From contig JAKSMG010000008.1 of the NCBI GenBank assembly GCA_024400755.1, forward strand, positions 1-64,000: a stretch of DNA of 64,000 nucleotides, given 5' to 3'. This DNA is from Bacteroidales bacterium. Its GTDB lineage: Bacteria > Bacteroidota > Bacteroidia > Bacteroidales > WCHB1-69. A program made the translations under genes and the position numbers. Shown piece by piece: positions 45,770-54,755 of the stretch. Position 1 is the stretch's first letter. The number at the start of each line of letters is the position of its first letter. The notes under the pieces are model-generated. The model had not been told where the DNA came from and searched no databases. It worked only from the letters and a program-made list of their open reading frames with translations.

Positions 45770-48700
45770 ATGAATAAAATTGAACAACACCCTATTTTGG
45801 AGATTCCAAAATCGGAAAAAGTCATTTTTGAGTACAACGGTAAAAAGGTGGAGGGCTATAAGGGCTACACCATTGCCGCGGCTTTACATCAGGCAGGATT
45901 TCCCGTGCATAGCCACAGTTTGGACAAACGCGAACGCAGTTTAAATTGCGGCATTGGCAAGTGCGGTGCCTGCGAAATGTTGGTGGACGGTGTAGTACGG
46001 AGAATTTGTATCACCAAGGTGGACAATGTCAAAAAGGTGGAAGAAATTTCCCGCGGTTATTTTCCCAAAGCCACTCCTATTGACAAGGAACAAGAAATTA
46101 AAATTTACAAGACGCAAGTCGCCATTATCGGTGCAGGACCTGCGGGTTTGGCTTGTCGTGAACAACTCAACAAGTTGAACATTCCCAACATCGTCATTGA
46201 CAACAACGACCGTGTTGGTGGACAATTCAATATGCAGACTCACCAATTTTTCTTCTTTGAAAAGGAACAGAAATATGGTGGAATGCGTGGTTTTGACATC
46301 GCCAAGACGCTGGCCGGCGAAGATCACTCCGGCATTATGCTGAGTTCTACCGTTTGGGACATTTTGGATGGCAAGCGTATTGCCGTCAAGAACATTGCCG
46401 ACAACAGCATTTATTATATTGACGCGGAATATTTGATCGTGGCCACGGGTGCGGTACCATTCACTCCGGCTTTTGAGAACGATGACCTGCCCGGTGTTTA
46501 CACAGCCGCCGTCGTGCAGAAGATGATGAACGTGGAACACACGCTCTTGGGAAAACGTATTTTGTCAGTTGGTGCAGGCAATATCGGCTACCTTACTTCT
46601 TACCAAGCCACACAGGCGGGCGCGGAAGTCGTGGCCATCATTGAAGCGATGGATCACGAAGGTGGTTTTCCAGTACAAGCCAACAGGGTTCGCCGACTGG
46701 GCATTCCTATCTATACTTCCCACGTACTGCTCAAAGCCATTCCCAACAGAGAACACACCGGCATTACGGGCGCTGTCATTGCCGAATGCAAGGATTTCAA
46801 GCCCGTCAAGGGAACGGAAAGAATCATTGAAGGCATTGACATCATCAACATCTGTACCGGCTTGATTCCAGACGACCAACTCTTGCGTAAAGGCAAGACC
46901 TTGTTTGGACTCAACTGTTTCGGCGTGGGTGATGCCATCCGCGTTGGTGAAGGCACCTGTGCCGTATTGAGAGGCAAGCAAGCCGCCTACGAAATCGCCC
47001 AGCAAATGGGTCAGCGCATCAACTACGAAGAATACCTGTCCATTTCAAGAGACTACATTGATTCACAGCAACGCCCGGTCCGCGTTTTGGAAGAACGTCG
47101 CAAACCAAGTGAAGCCAGAATGAAAGAAAAGGGCTTCGTCATTGCCGACTGTCTCTACGGATTTGCCTGCAACCCTTGCACATTCTCTTGTCCGCAAGGT
47201 GCCATCAGCAAGCCCACCACTTCTTCGGTGCCGATCATTGACTATAAAAAATGTATCGGCTGTATGAAGTGCGTTTCGCATTGCCCCGGCTTGGCCCTCT
47301 TTGGTTACAATCCAAGCAAGAATTGGCTGTTTTTACCTATCGAATATAAGGCATACGAAAATTCAGAAGTATTCTTGGTAAACGACAACGGCAAGATTAT
47401 AGGTGAAGGTGTCATTGAAAAAATCACTGAAAATCCAAACAAGACCAATGTTGCACGTGTGAAAGCTCTCACCGTGGAAGGAGACGACATCACCAACGTC
47501 ACCGGCCTCGTGCTGAAGGAAAAATATCCCAAAGAAATTGATGAAACTCCATTAAAATCATACAGAAAAGACAGCACTTACGTATGCCATTGCGATGACG
47601 TTAAGATTGACACCATCTTGGCTGCCGTCAAGGGCAAGAAAATCATCTCTGTTGACGAGTTGAAACACATTACCCGCATTGGTATGGGACCTTGCCGCGG
47701 CAAGCGTTGCATTCCAAGGGTAAAGCAATTGCTTCGCAGCTACGGCGTAGAAGTTGTTGGAGACGCCACGCCACGCGGACCTCTTTCCAACCAAATCAGC
47801 TTGGGAGAACTTTATCCGTCCAATAATCAAAAACTGATTACCGACATCAGCAATAAAGCGACCAAACGCGTGAAATGCGATGTCTTTGTCGCCGGCGGCG
47901 GCATCACGGGCAGTGCCTTGTTCAGATATTTTGCCGAAGCAGGCAAGAAAGTCGTTATGGCCAATGCCGACAGGGGTTCTTCCTGGAGAAACATCGGTGG
48001 TGGACGTCCTGCCTTCTCACTTCCTGAAATTTCCGACATTGCCAACCACAATTTAGCCATCTTCAAGCAATTGCAAAAAGCCACGAATATCAACTTCAAG
48101 CCCACGCGCTACGTTGGTTTTGCCCACGACAACGACACCTACAAGGCACTCGAAGCCTCTTTGGCCTGGTCTGACGGCTATATGGTAGATCGCAAGGATT
48201 TCCAAAAAGAAATCTCACCCTATTTCAATCCTAAGAACAAAACCTACAAAGCGGCCTTAATCACCAACAACTGTTGGCAAGCCACTCCTGGACTGGTCAT
48301 CAACTACATTAGGAACATTGCCATTCAAAACGGTGGCACTTTGTTGGAAGACTGTCACTTATTGGAAGTTCAGAAATCCGCCAACGGATTTATCGCCCTG
48401 GTGCAAACCCACGACAAGCAATACGTGGAATACCACTGCGAACATTTTGTAAACGCCTTGGGCGCCAACGCCAGCAAGTTCGCTTCTCAACTGGGTTTGG
48501 AAATCGGCTTGTTCCCCATTCGCCACCAAGCGTTCATCACCCGCCGACTTCCTTTGCTCGGCAAAGACGGCGATGCCTTGGATATGCTCATCGACAGAAG
48601 ACATTACAAGGGCTTCATAGCAGTTTATGGACAGCAGTTCGCCGAAACGGGACAAATCATCGGTTGTGCATCTCCAGCGGTTGACGCGATGGAAATGGGC

Positions 48701-49000
48701 AAGGAATTAAAATGCAACTCCCAAGAATTCCTCGACATCTTCTCAGAAGTATTCACCGATTGGATTCCGCAATTGGCCACTGTCGGCTTCCAGGCCTTCT
48801 GGTCGGGATACTATACCGAACCACGCTACATTGTTGACCCCAAACACGGTTTGTTGGTGGGTATGCGTGGCCACGGCTTCATGATGGGTCAATATATGGC
48901 CAAGATGTATGTGGACAAATATATGGGCAAACGTGTTCCTTCCTACTTCTCCAGACTATCCTTAAACGGAGATGGTTTAAGCGAAAACGCATTTAAATAG
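45770..49000 (+). CDS. Fused HcnA-HcnB-HcnC-like flavo-iron-sulfur amine/imino-acid dehydrogenase
   Basis: The 1076-residue protein joins modules normally found on separate subunits. Residues 15-95 form a [2Fe-2S] domain with Cys60, Cys65, Cys68 and Cys80 (CGIGKCGAC). Residues 112-455 form an FAD/NAD(P)-binding oxidoreductase with GAGPAGLA at 121. A ferredoxin-like region (about 460-515) has two Cys clusters, the second CIGCMKCVSHCP. A BFD-like [2Fe-2S] domain (about 605-660) has CHC and GPCRGKRC. From about 700 a second FAD-dependent oxidase of the DAO/sarcosine-oxidase-beta type begins at VAGGGITGSA. This order matches HcnA, HcnB, BFD and HcnC, the subunits of hydrogen cyanide synthase, opine oxidase and proline dehydrogenase complexes. 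It probably oxidises an amino or imino acid and passes electrons internally. The substrate is not evident. Confidence 0.88.
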   Translation: MNKIEQHPILEIPKSEKVIFEYNGKKVEGYKGYTIAAALHQAGFPVHSHSLDKRERSLNCGIGKCGACEMLVDGVVRRICITKVDNVKKVEEISRGYFPKATPIDKEQEIKIYKTQVAIIGAGPAGLACREQLNKLNIPNIVIDNNDRVGGQFNMQTHQFFFFEKEQKYGGMRGFDIAKTLAGEDHSGIMLSSTVWDILDGKRIAVKNIADNSIYYIDAEYLIVATGAVPFTPAFENDDLPGVYTAAVVQKMMNVEHTLLGKRILSVGAGNIGYLTSYQATQAGAEVVAIIEAMDHEGGFPVQANRVRRLGIPIYTSHVLLKAIPNREHTGITGAVIAECKDFKPVKGTERIIEGIDIINICTGLIPDDQLLRKGKTLFGLNCFGVGDAIRVGEGTCAVLRGKQAAYEIAQQMGQRINYEEYLSISRDYIDSQQRPVRVLEERRKPSEARMKEKGFVIADCLYGFACNPCTFSCPQGAISKPTTSSVPIIDYKKCIGCMKCVSHCPGLALFGYNPSKNWLFLPIEYKAYENSEVFLVNDNGKIIGEGVIEKITENPNKTNVARVKALTVEGDDITNVTGLVLKEKYPKEIDETPLKSYRKDSTYVCHCDDVKIDTILAAVKGKKIISVDELKHITRIGMGPCRGKRCIPRVKQLLRSYGVEVVGDATPRGPLSNQISLGELYPSNNQKLITDISNKATKRVKCDVFVAGGGITGSALFRYFAEAGKKVVMANADRGSSWRNIGGGRPAFSLPEISDIANHNLAIFKQLQKATNINFKPTRYVGFAHDNDTYKALEASLAWSDGYMVDRKDFQKEISPYFNPKNKTYKAALITNNCWQATPGLVINYIRNIAIQNGGTLLEDCHLLEVQKSANGFIALVQTHDKQYVEYHCEHFVNALGANASKFASQLGLEIGLFPIRHQAFITRRLPLLGKDGDALDMLIDRRHYKGFIAVYGQQFAETGQIIGCASPAVDAMEMGKELKCNSQEFLDIFSEVFTDWIPQLATVGFQAFWSGYYTEPRYIVDPKHGLLVGMRGHGFMMGQYMAKMYVDKYMGKRVPSYFSRLSLNGDGLSENAFK

Positions 49001-49020
49001 CAGTCTATTTATAAAATTGA

Positions 49021-49049
49021 ACGGGGAAAATGAGTTTCATTTTCCCCGT
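49021..49049 (+). terminator. Terminator of the fused oxidoreductase gene
   Basis: A perfect 13-bp stem ACGGGGAAAATGA/TCATTTTCCCCGT is followed by a T-run, 20 bp after the stop codon. Confidence 0.88.
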
Positions 49050-49060
49050 TTTTGTGAAGG

Positions 49061-49131
49061 GATTTCGCTGTTCCCTCCATACATCGGGAACAGCGGAATG
49101 GCGACGAAGCATAGCGCAGCGGAATCCCCAC
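49061..49131. repeat. Dispersed repeat with locus-specific hairpin
   Basis: A 10-bp stem CGCTGTTCCC/GGGAACAGCG (49066-49075 with 49086-49095) encloses tccatacatc. It is the same layout as 16460-16497, where the stem is different. A second stretch with gaagcatagcgcagcggaatcc follows. Confidence 0.75.
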
Positions 49132-49242
49132 CCTAATTGTACATTGTAAATCGTTAATTGTAAATTGAAAAAGGGGCTTCGCACGAAACCGCACAAAGCC
49201 CTTGTATGATTATTGTAAGTGGGTTGAAAGTTGTTCTAAATC

Positions 49243-50169
49243 CTAAGCCCTAAACCCTATACCTTTAATTTCCTCTTCCGTCAGACCAGTAAGTTCTGAA
49301 ATTAAAGCACTGTCAAGCCCTTTAGACAACATATTACGGGCAATGAGTATTTTGCTTTGGGCTTCACCTTCTGCTCTGCCTTTTTCAATTCCCTTCTCAA
49401 TTCCTTTCTCCATCCCGTCCTGAAACGCCTCATCACGAACCAGTTCCATGCCGCTCTGCACGTCGGCATAATCCCAAATGCTCTTCTTGTACTCGTCCTT
49501 TTCCATATCGCTGAATTTTTTGTAGTTGCAACGCCTGAACATCGTCTCGAAAAAGGAATTTCCGCTCGCCTGCTGCGGCAGCTCCGTCATCTTGCGCATG
49601 TTGTTGAACACGTGGGCCAAGATTTCCTGTTCCGTCTTCGGGACCTTCTTTTCGCGTGCAAAGATACCTAATTCTACGATACAAAACGTCGGGTTGTCGG
49701 AAATAATGTTGCCGAAGTCGTCCTTGTAGTTCACGAACCACACCTTTTCCCCACGTTTCAGGGCCAGTCTGTCGGGATGCTCCATAAGGCAGACCACGCA
49801 CACCTTCGCAATATGGTATTTTTTGTCCTTGACGGTGATGGAGTTGCTGATGAGGCGGCTGGCGTAGGCAAGGCCCCTTTCGATGGGAAAGCGCTGCCGA
49901 ATCTTCTGCATCTCCACCACGAAGTAGTCGTTGCGCTCGTTCTTGCACAGCACGTCGAACACCACCTTGCGGTCGTATTCGTCCAGTCCCACCACCTCGT
50001 TGGGAAGGTACTGCACTTCGGAAATCCTTCCAAATCGCTCCGACACGAAAAGGTTGAGCATATATTTCAGTTCCTCCTGGCAGCCGTCGAGGCCAAACAC
50101 ACGCTTAAAGCCAAAATCGGACAGCGGATCAATGTAGCAAATCTGTTCATCAAAAATCTTTTCTTCCAT
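49243..50169 (-). CDS. Rpn/PD-(D/E)XK nuclease family protein, copy B
   Basis: The 308-residue protein is identical to copy A over residues 1-239, including the catalytic Asp and Glu-x-Gln. It differs after MELV: the tail has a longer charged run (EKGIEKGIEKGRAEGEAQ) built of 12-bp DNA units, and ends ELTGLTEEEIKGIG. The tails differ at both synonymous and non-synonymous sites while the core shows none, so the core was copied recently. It lies in repeat litter on both sides. Expected activity is DNA endonuclease. Confidence 0.88.
   Translation of the reverse strand: MEEKIFDEQICYIDPLSDFGFKRVFGLDGCQEELKYMLNLFVSERFGRISEVQYLPNEVVGLDEYDRKVVFDVLCKNERNDYFVVEMQKIRQRFPIERGLAYASRLISNSITVKDKKYHIAKVCVVCLMEHPDRLALKRGEKVWFVNYKDDFGNIISDNPTFCIVELGIFAREKKVPKTEQEILAHVFNNMRKMTELPQQASGNSFFETMFRRCNYKKFSDMEKDEYKKSIWDYADVQSGMELVRDEAFQDGMEKGIEKGIEKGRAEGEAQSKILIARNMLSKGLDSALISELTGLTEEEIKGIGFRA
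49366..49413. repeat. 12-bp units in the tail of Rpn copy B
   Basis: The unit encodes EKGI on the minus strand. Comparable tetrapeptide runs occur at 13798-13824, 16945-17015 and 33810-33860, with different numbers and sequences. Confidence 0.75.
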
Positions 50170-50227
50170 AAGTTCAATATTGATAATTAATATTGTAGAA
50201 AATAATAATTATTATTTTTATTATCAC
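49451..50227. repeat. 777-bp tract identical to 13862-14638
   Basis: The offset is 35,589 bp throughout, same orientation, with no differences seen. Confidence 0.9.
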
Positions 50228-50666
50228 GTTGCAAAAATAAACATAAAAACAATACAATCATACCATTGTTGATAAATTTTTATTTTGCTAAAAATCAGAT
50301 TTATAGGAAGTTAATATTAACAAGCGAAAAATTGATTTGTTAAAATACGAACAACAAACGGCAGTAGAGACACGGCACGCCACGTCTCTACAAATGCCTC
50401 CTCGCCATTCCGCAAGACCGACGCAAAGCAGTCTCAGCGGAATCTCCACCTCAATTGCTCATTGCAAATTGTAAATTACCCATTGCTCAGTGATGTGGCT
50501 TCTCTCCGAGAAGCTTGGATGGCCGAGCATTGTGTTACCCCACATCACGGACTTCACTTCGTTCGTCCTGATGTGGAGTTATGAAGATACGTTCTCCGAG
50601 AACGGAAATGGATGCCCGAGTAGTAGAGACGCAGCAACATTGCACTGGGCGGCACCAAACCCTCTC
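50228..50666. repeat. Intergenic repeat litter with several palindromes
   Basis: 50228 to about 50340 continues the Rpn leader homology. Then follow GTAGAGAC/GTCTCTAC (50364-50371 with 50384-50391), CCATTCCGC with GCGGAAT (50405-50443), GCTTCTC-tcc-GAGAAGC (50498-50514), CCACATCA/TGATGTGG (50540-50547 with 50569-50576) and CGTTCTC-c-GAGAACG (50590-50604). The last three mirror the layout of the array at 1-240 with other stem sequences. No gene was seen. Confidence 0.8.
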
Positions 50667-51374
50667 TTAATTCAAATCTAAACACAGAGAAAGGATGTCT
50701 TTCCACATTAGGTTAAGATGGTCGGCAATTTCCTTATTACACAAAATACCCTTGAAACAATAAATACTTTGCAACAATGCCGGATTGGTCTGCACCACGG
50801 CACGTATATTTTTAGAAGAAACCAATGTTTCCAACAGCGGCAAAATAAACAAGCCCAATCGTTTATTCATCATATCCACATCGGCAGAAGACATCAAAAT
50901 ATTATCCAGCATACTCCAATTATCCCTATCCGTAATCAAATTAATTGCAATGGCAAATGCCTCGTTTTCGTTCAAAAGATCAAGGTATGTCGGAGTTAGT
51001 TCCGAAACGACCACCCTTGAAATCAGAATTTGATTTTCTTGAATATGCTGAAGTTCATCATTCGTATAGGGCGAAAATTTCAAAAGTATTTTGGTGGATG
51101 CCGCCAAGTCGGTGAAATTTTCGACGATTTCGGCACCCGCATTGGCATAATCCATATCGGTAAGACGAGTATGGCTGGCATATCCCCGTTGAACAAAAAC
51201 CTTAATTTCCTGTTCTGTAAGTTTTTGCACTACTTCAGGCGAACACAAAAGCACATCCGGTATAGGTCGATCGCCTTTAACCAACCCAATACTTGTCTGT
51301 TTTTCACACAAGTCCAGCATAAACGTCTGTTCCTGTGTTTTTGCGTTTGGAAGATAATGCAATGCTAAATCCAT
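50667..51374 (-). CDS. Alanine-dehydrogenase-like protein lacking the NAD-binding domain
   Basis: The 235-residue protein aligns by eye with the N-terminal part of Bacteroidota alanine dehydrogenases: DYANAGAEIV, KILLKFSPYTNDEL, ENQILIS. After ITDRDNW it passes into a segment like their C-terminal end (LFILPLLETL, then SIYCFKGILCNKEIADHLNL). The central Rossmann domain, about 150-170 residues, is missing and there is no GxGxxG. An Arg of the substrate site also appears to be lost. It cannot be an NAD-dependent dehydrogenase. In several Bacteroidota I recall alanine dehydrogenase next to tsaE, as here, so it may be a degenerate positional ortholog with a structural or regulatory role. Confidence 0.65.
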   Translation of the reverse strand: MDLALHYLPNAKTQEQTFMLDLCEKQTSIGLVKGDRPIPDVLLCSPEVVQKLTEQEIKVFVQRGYASHTRLTDMDYANAGAEIVENFTDLAASTKILLKFSPYTNDELQHIQENQILISRVVVSELTPTYLDLLNENEAFAIAINLITDRDNWSMLDNILMSSADVDMMNKRLGLFILPLLETLVSSKNIRAVVQTNPALLQSIYCFKGILCNKEIADHLNLMWKDILSLCLDLN

Positions 51375-51384
51375 ATCATTTATA

Positions 51385-51795
51385 TTAATAGATAAAACGA
51401 CGCTTTTGATCGCCGAGAACTTCGATTTTCACTTTGACAAAATCCTCTCCAGCCAACAACTCTTCCACTTTTTCGGTCCACTCAATAAAACAGTAAGATC
51501 CGCTATACAAATAATCGTTAAAACCGATCTTAACAGCTTCGTCAACAGAGTCAATTCTGTAGAAATCAAAATGATAGATGGGCAAGCCGTCGCTGCCAAA
51601 ATACTCGTTGACGATGGCAAAAGTAGGACTTGAAGTGGTTCCTTCCACGCCCAATTGGCGACAAAGTTCTTTAATCAGCGTCGTTTTGCCGGCACCCATT
51701 TCCCCATAAAAGCCGAAAACACGGTCGTTGCTATGTTTTTGCAACAAGTCGGCGGCCACAGAAGGCAATTCCTGTTGATTTGAGATAGTCATCAT
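51385..51795 (-). CDS. tsaE: tRNA threonylcarbamoyladenosine biosynthesis ATPase TsaE
   Basis: The 136-residue P-loop ATPase has Walker A GEMGAGKTT, the SSPTFAIVNEY segment and HFDFYRID, then FIEWTEK. It assists TsaB-TsaD in making t6A37 on tRNAs that read ANN codons. It lies 10 bp upstream of the AlaDH-like gene and 6 bp downstream of the BadF-type kinase gene. Confidence 0.93.
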   Translation of the reverse strand: MMTISNQQELPSVAADLLQKHSNDRVFGFYGEMGAGKTTLIKELCRQLGVEGTTSSPTFAIVNEYFGSDGLPIYHFDFYRIDSVDEAVKIGFNDYLYSGSYCFIEWTEKVEELLAGEDFVKVKIEVLGDQKRRFIY

Positions 51796-51801
51796 TTTTT
51801 T

Positions 51802-52662
51802 TTACAAATCTTGCGTATAATAGTTTATTAATTTCGACATAGGGGAAGCGATAATGGTTCCCATATTGATTTTTTTCTCCAGCGCCACTTCCTGAATGAC
51901 ATTTTGAAAATGAAAAGCCACAGAACCCAATAAATGCACTTTTGAATAGGCATTTTTATCGTAATATCCGATTTGAGAATCAAAAAATTCCGCAAAAGCA
52001 GATTTACAAAGACTTTTCACCTCAGGAATATCCAAATGGTCTTGAATAAACGGCGGAAAAGACGCAAAAAATTTATTGGGATGGGATTCCTGATAAATTC
52101 GGTGTATCACCTTTGACGGATTGATGTCAAAGTGCTGCTCCAATTCTGTCACTACAACTTCTGGCAATTTTTTCATCATATATGCCGTGACGAACTTTTT
52201 GCCCAAATAGGTTCCGCTTCCCTCATCTCCTATCATATAGCCCAACGATGGAGCACGGTCAATAATTTTTTGTCCGTCGTAGAGGCACGAACTGGAACCG
52301 GTACCCAAAATGGCCACCAATCCGGGTTGTTGTCCGCACAAGGCATGACACGCTTCCAACAGATCGGAACAAACCTGGAACGAGATTTGTGGGAAGAATG
52401 CCATAATGACACTCGCGATACGAGAAGCACTGTGTTCGTTGGCACAACCCGCACCATAATACGCCATACGGTCAACTTTCCGATATGGATTTGGCAGTGT
52501 TGACACAAAACGGGAAAACACCTCTTGGATTTGCTCATCTGTTGCATAATTGGCATTGATACCGGCATCCGCAAAACGATGAACAATTTCCTTGTTTTGC
52601 AACACAACGAAATCGGTTTTGGTAGCCCCGGCATCCACAATTACAAATGTACCTTCTGCCAT
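51802..52662 (-). CDS. BadF/BcrA-type ATPase, probable N-acetylglucosamine kinase
   Basis: The 286-residue ASKHA-fold protein has DAGATKTDFV at the N-terminus, ILGTGSSSC and GYMIGDEGSGTYLGK. These are typical of the BadF/BadG family branch annotated as eukaryotic-type N-acetylglucosamine kinase in Bacteroidota. It would phosphorylate an amino sugar recovered from cell wall or host glycans. Co-location with nadE and tsaE says little about substrate, so the sugar is inferred. Confidence 0.8.
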   Translation of the reverse strand: MAEGTFVIVDAGATKTDFVVLQNKEIVHRFADAGINANYATDEQIQEVFSRFVSTLPNPYRKVDRMAYYGAGCANEHSASRIASVIMAFFPQISFQVCSDLLEACHALCGQQPGLVAILGTGSSSCLYDGQKIIDRAPSLGYMIGDEGSGTYLGKKFVTAYMMKKLPEVVVTELEQHFDINPSKVIHRIYQESHPNKFFASFPPFIQDHLDIPEVKSLCKSAFAEFFDSQIGYYDKNAYSKVHLLGSVAFHFQNVIQEVALEKKINMGTIIASPMSKLINYYTQDL

Positions 52663-52678
52663 TTCAGTATAAATTTTA

Positions 52679-53503
52679 TTAGAAGTTACTTCTCGGAATA
52701 GAAAGCGGATTGGTACGCTTGTATTGAGAACGTTTGTAGCGCTGAATCAAGACGTGGTCTTCCAAGGATTTATCGCCATTGAAATAGGCGGCAAACAATT
52801 TATCGACTTCATAATAATTAGGAACACCCAATTGCTCGCAATCGCAACTGCTAATACCCAAACCATCGACAGGCGTGGCCTCGATACAAGACAACAAGGC
52901 GTCATAGCACTTTGCATCGCACTCGTCAAGCAGGGCCGTTGCCATATTAAATACTTCCGTTTTCCATAGATTCATAATGGGCGCATAATCCCCCACATCA
53001 CCATGCAGGGTCCAGAATCCAGTCAAGTATTCCGTATAATTATCTGTTGAAATAACGATACCGCGATACAATTGTGCCAAATCGTACAACACCATCATAC
53101 GCATCCTGGCCTTCATATTTCCCTGGCGCATTTTGGACAACTGTGAATCATCATAATGAATCAACAGTTTTTTATTTTCCAAAAACGTATCGGTCAAATC
53201 CAGATGTTGAAAATCGTCACAAAAGCCCTCCCCCACCGTCAAGGAACGTGCCACCTCATCGTTGGGATTGGTCTCAATCGTAATGGAACGCCCTATCAAT
53301 GGAATGTTATTTTTCTGACACACAGGATGAAGCAAAGCCGCACACAAGGCACTGTCAATGCCTCCGGAAATGCCAAGCACAAGCGATTTCAATCCGTATG
53401 TTGTGATATAATCGCTCATAATTTGTCGAATATTGGCCGCCACTTTACGCAACTGGTTTTTATCCGTCATAAAAGGGAAGAAACTTGAATCTGGTATGGT
53501 CAT
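52679..53503 (-). CDS. nadE: NAD+ synthase, ammonia-type
   Basis: The 274-residue protein amidates nicotinic acid adenine dinucleotide to NAD+. The PP-loop motif is LGISGGIDSA. YTEYLTGFWTLHGDVGDYAP and the KTEVFNMA segment are also typical. No glutaminase domain is present, so it uses ammonia. It is the first gene of the nadE-kinase-tsaE-AlaDH-like run, with a promoter at 53524-53531. Confidence 0.93.
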   Translation of the reverse strand: MTIPDSSFFPFMTDKNQLRKVAANIRQIMSDYITTYGLKSLVLGISGGIDSALCAALLHPVCQKNNIPLIGRSITIETNPNDEVARSLTVGEGFCDDFQHLDLTDTFLENKKLLIHYDDSQLSKMRQGNMKARMRMMVLYDLAQLYRGIVISTDNYTEYLTGFWTLHGDVGDYAPIMNLWKTEVFNMATALLDECDAKCYDALLSCIEATPVDGLGISSCDCEQLGVPNYYEVDKLFAAYFNGDKSLEDHVLIQRYKRSQYKRTNPLSIPRSNF

Positions 53504-53523
53504 TTTTCTATGTTTTTAATTGG

Positions 53524-53531
53524 CAAATATA
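53524..53531 (-). promoter_or_regulatory. -7 box for the nadE operon
   Basis: The minus strand reads TATATTTG, 21 bp upstream of the nadE ATG. Confidence 0.6.
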
Positions 53532-53624
53532 CAATAAATAATCATAATATTGAAAAGCAAGGATGAAAGATTTTTTTAGAAATAATAATTATGAACAGGA
53601 AAATGCCATTTCAAAAAAAAAGTG

Positions 53625-53632
53625 TAGATTTG
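53625..53632 (+). promoter_or_regulatory. -7 box for pfkA
   Basis: TAGATTTG followed by CA lies 22 bp before the ATG at 53654. Confidence 0.6.
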
Positions 53633-53653
53633 CATTTTAATTTATAGTGAAAA

Positions 53654-54751
53654 ATGGCAAAAAAAATATTGATAGCCACAGGTGGTGGCGACTGTCCAGG
53701 ATTAAACGCGGTCATCAGAGGAATTGTTAAGAGTGCCTGTGCGGAAGGTTGGCAGGTATTTGGCTGTATCGAATCTTTTAATGGTTTGCTCAAAGACACC
53801 GTTGAAATTATCGAGCTGAATGAGAAAATGGTTTCCGGCTTACACGTTAAAGGCGGCACCATTATCAAAACCACCAACAAAGGAGGTCCATTTCATTTTC
53901 CGGTGAAGCAGGATGACGGCTCGTGGGTGATGGAAGACCGCTCCGAACTAATGAAAAAGCGTTTGGACAATCTGGGCATTGACGCCGTAATCAACATTGG
54001 CGGTGACGGTTCCCAAGCCATTTCCCTGGCACTTGGAAAAATCGGCATCAACGTCATCGGAGTGCCTAAAACCATTGACAACGACTTGTCTTCAACGGAC
54101 TTCACATTCGGTTTCCAGACGGCCGTACAAATTGCCACCGAATGTTTTGACAAAATCGTAACGACGGCAGAAAGCCACAATCGCGTCTTCATTATGGAAG
54201 TGATGGGGCGTGATGCAGGTTGGATTGCCCTCCACACGGCCATTGCCGGCGGAGCCGATGTCTGCATCATTCCGGAAATTCCTTACGACCCTCAAAAAAT
54301 TGCAGAAAAGATTGAAAAAAGATATCAAAACGGAATGGGATTCTGTAATATCGTCATTGCTGAAGGTGCCAAATCCTTAGACGGCAAAGTAACCGGTTCC
54401 GCACCCACTGCCGTTGGAGATCAGCATATCAAATTAGGTGGTGTTGGAGACAAACTGAAACAGGAGCTGACAGAACTTGGCGTTGAACACGATATTCGCG
54501 TTACCGTTTTGGGACACCTGCAACGCGGCGGAACTCCCGTTGCCTACGATCGTATCTTAGCCACCGAATTTGGCGTGAAGGCATTCGAGTTGGTGAAAGA
54601 AGGAAAATATGGTAACCTGGTTACTTATCGTCATCCCAACATCTCATACGTTCCTCTTGAAGATGCCCTCAAAAAACCGCACCTGGTTAATCCCGAATCA
54701 GATTTTCTGGTACATACCGCCCGCAAAATCGGTATGTCATTAGGTGATTAA
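53654..54751 (+). CDS. pfkA: 6-phosphofructokinase, G104/K124-type
   Basis: The 365-residue glycolytic enzyme has GGGDCPGLN at the N-terminus and GGDGS at 116-120. The Gly after Asp matches E. coli Gly104 and favours ATP over pyrophosphate. The next motif is PKTIDND with Lys139, which corresponds to position 124. There ATP enzymes of the E. coli type have Gly and PPi enzymes have Lys. The protein thus mixes the two signatures, as known in one branch of PFKs. MGRDAGWIA and LGHLQRGGTP follow. The phosphoryl donor is most likely ATP. Confidence 0.9.
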   Translation: MAKKILIATGGGDCPGLNAVIRGIVKSACAEGWQVFGCIESFNGLLKDTVEIIELNEKMVSGLHVKGGTIIKTTNKGGPFHFPVKQDDGSWVMEDRSELMKKRLDNLGIDAVINIGGDGSQAISLALGKIGINVIGVPKTIDNDLSSTDFTFGFQTAVQIATECFDKIVTTAESHNRVFIMEVMGRDAGWIALHTAIAGGADVCIIPEIPYDPQKIAEKIEKRYQNGMGFCNIVIAEGAKSLDGKVTGSAPTAVGDQHIKLGGVGDKLKQELTELGVEHDIRVTVLGHLQRGGTPVAYDRILATEFGVKAFELVKEGKYGNLVTYRHPNISYVPLEDALKKPHLVNPESDFLVHTARKIGMSLGD

Positions 54752-54755
54752 AAAA

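Noticed and set aside
45941-46540. Long antisense frames inside the fused oxidoreductase, addB-like and polA genes
   Set aside because: They have no start context or known domains and mirror codon bias of the sense gene.
45770-49000. Hydrogen cyanide synthase
   Set aside because: The module order fits HcnABC, but the same modules serve several amine and imino-acid dehydrogenases, so cyanide production is not supported.
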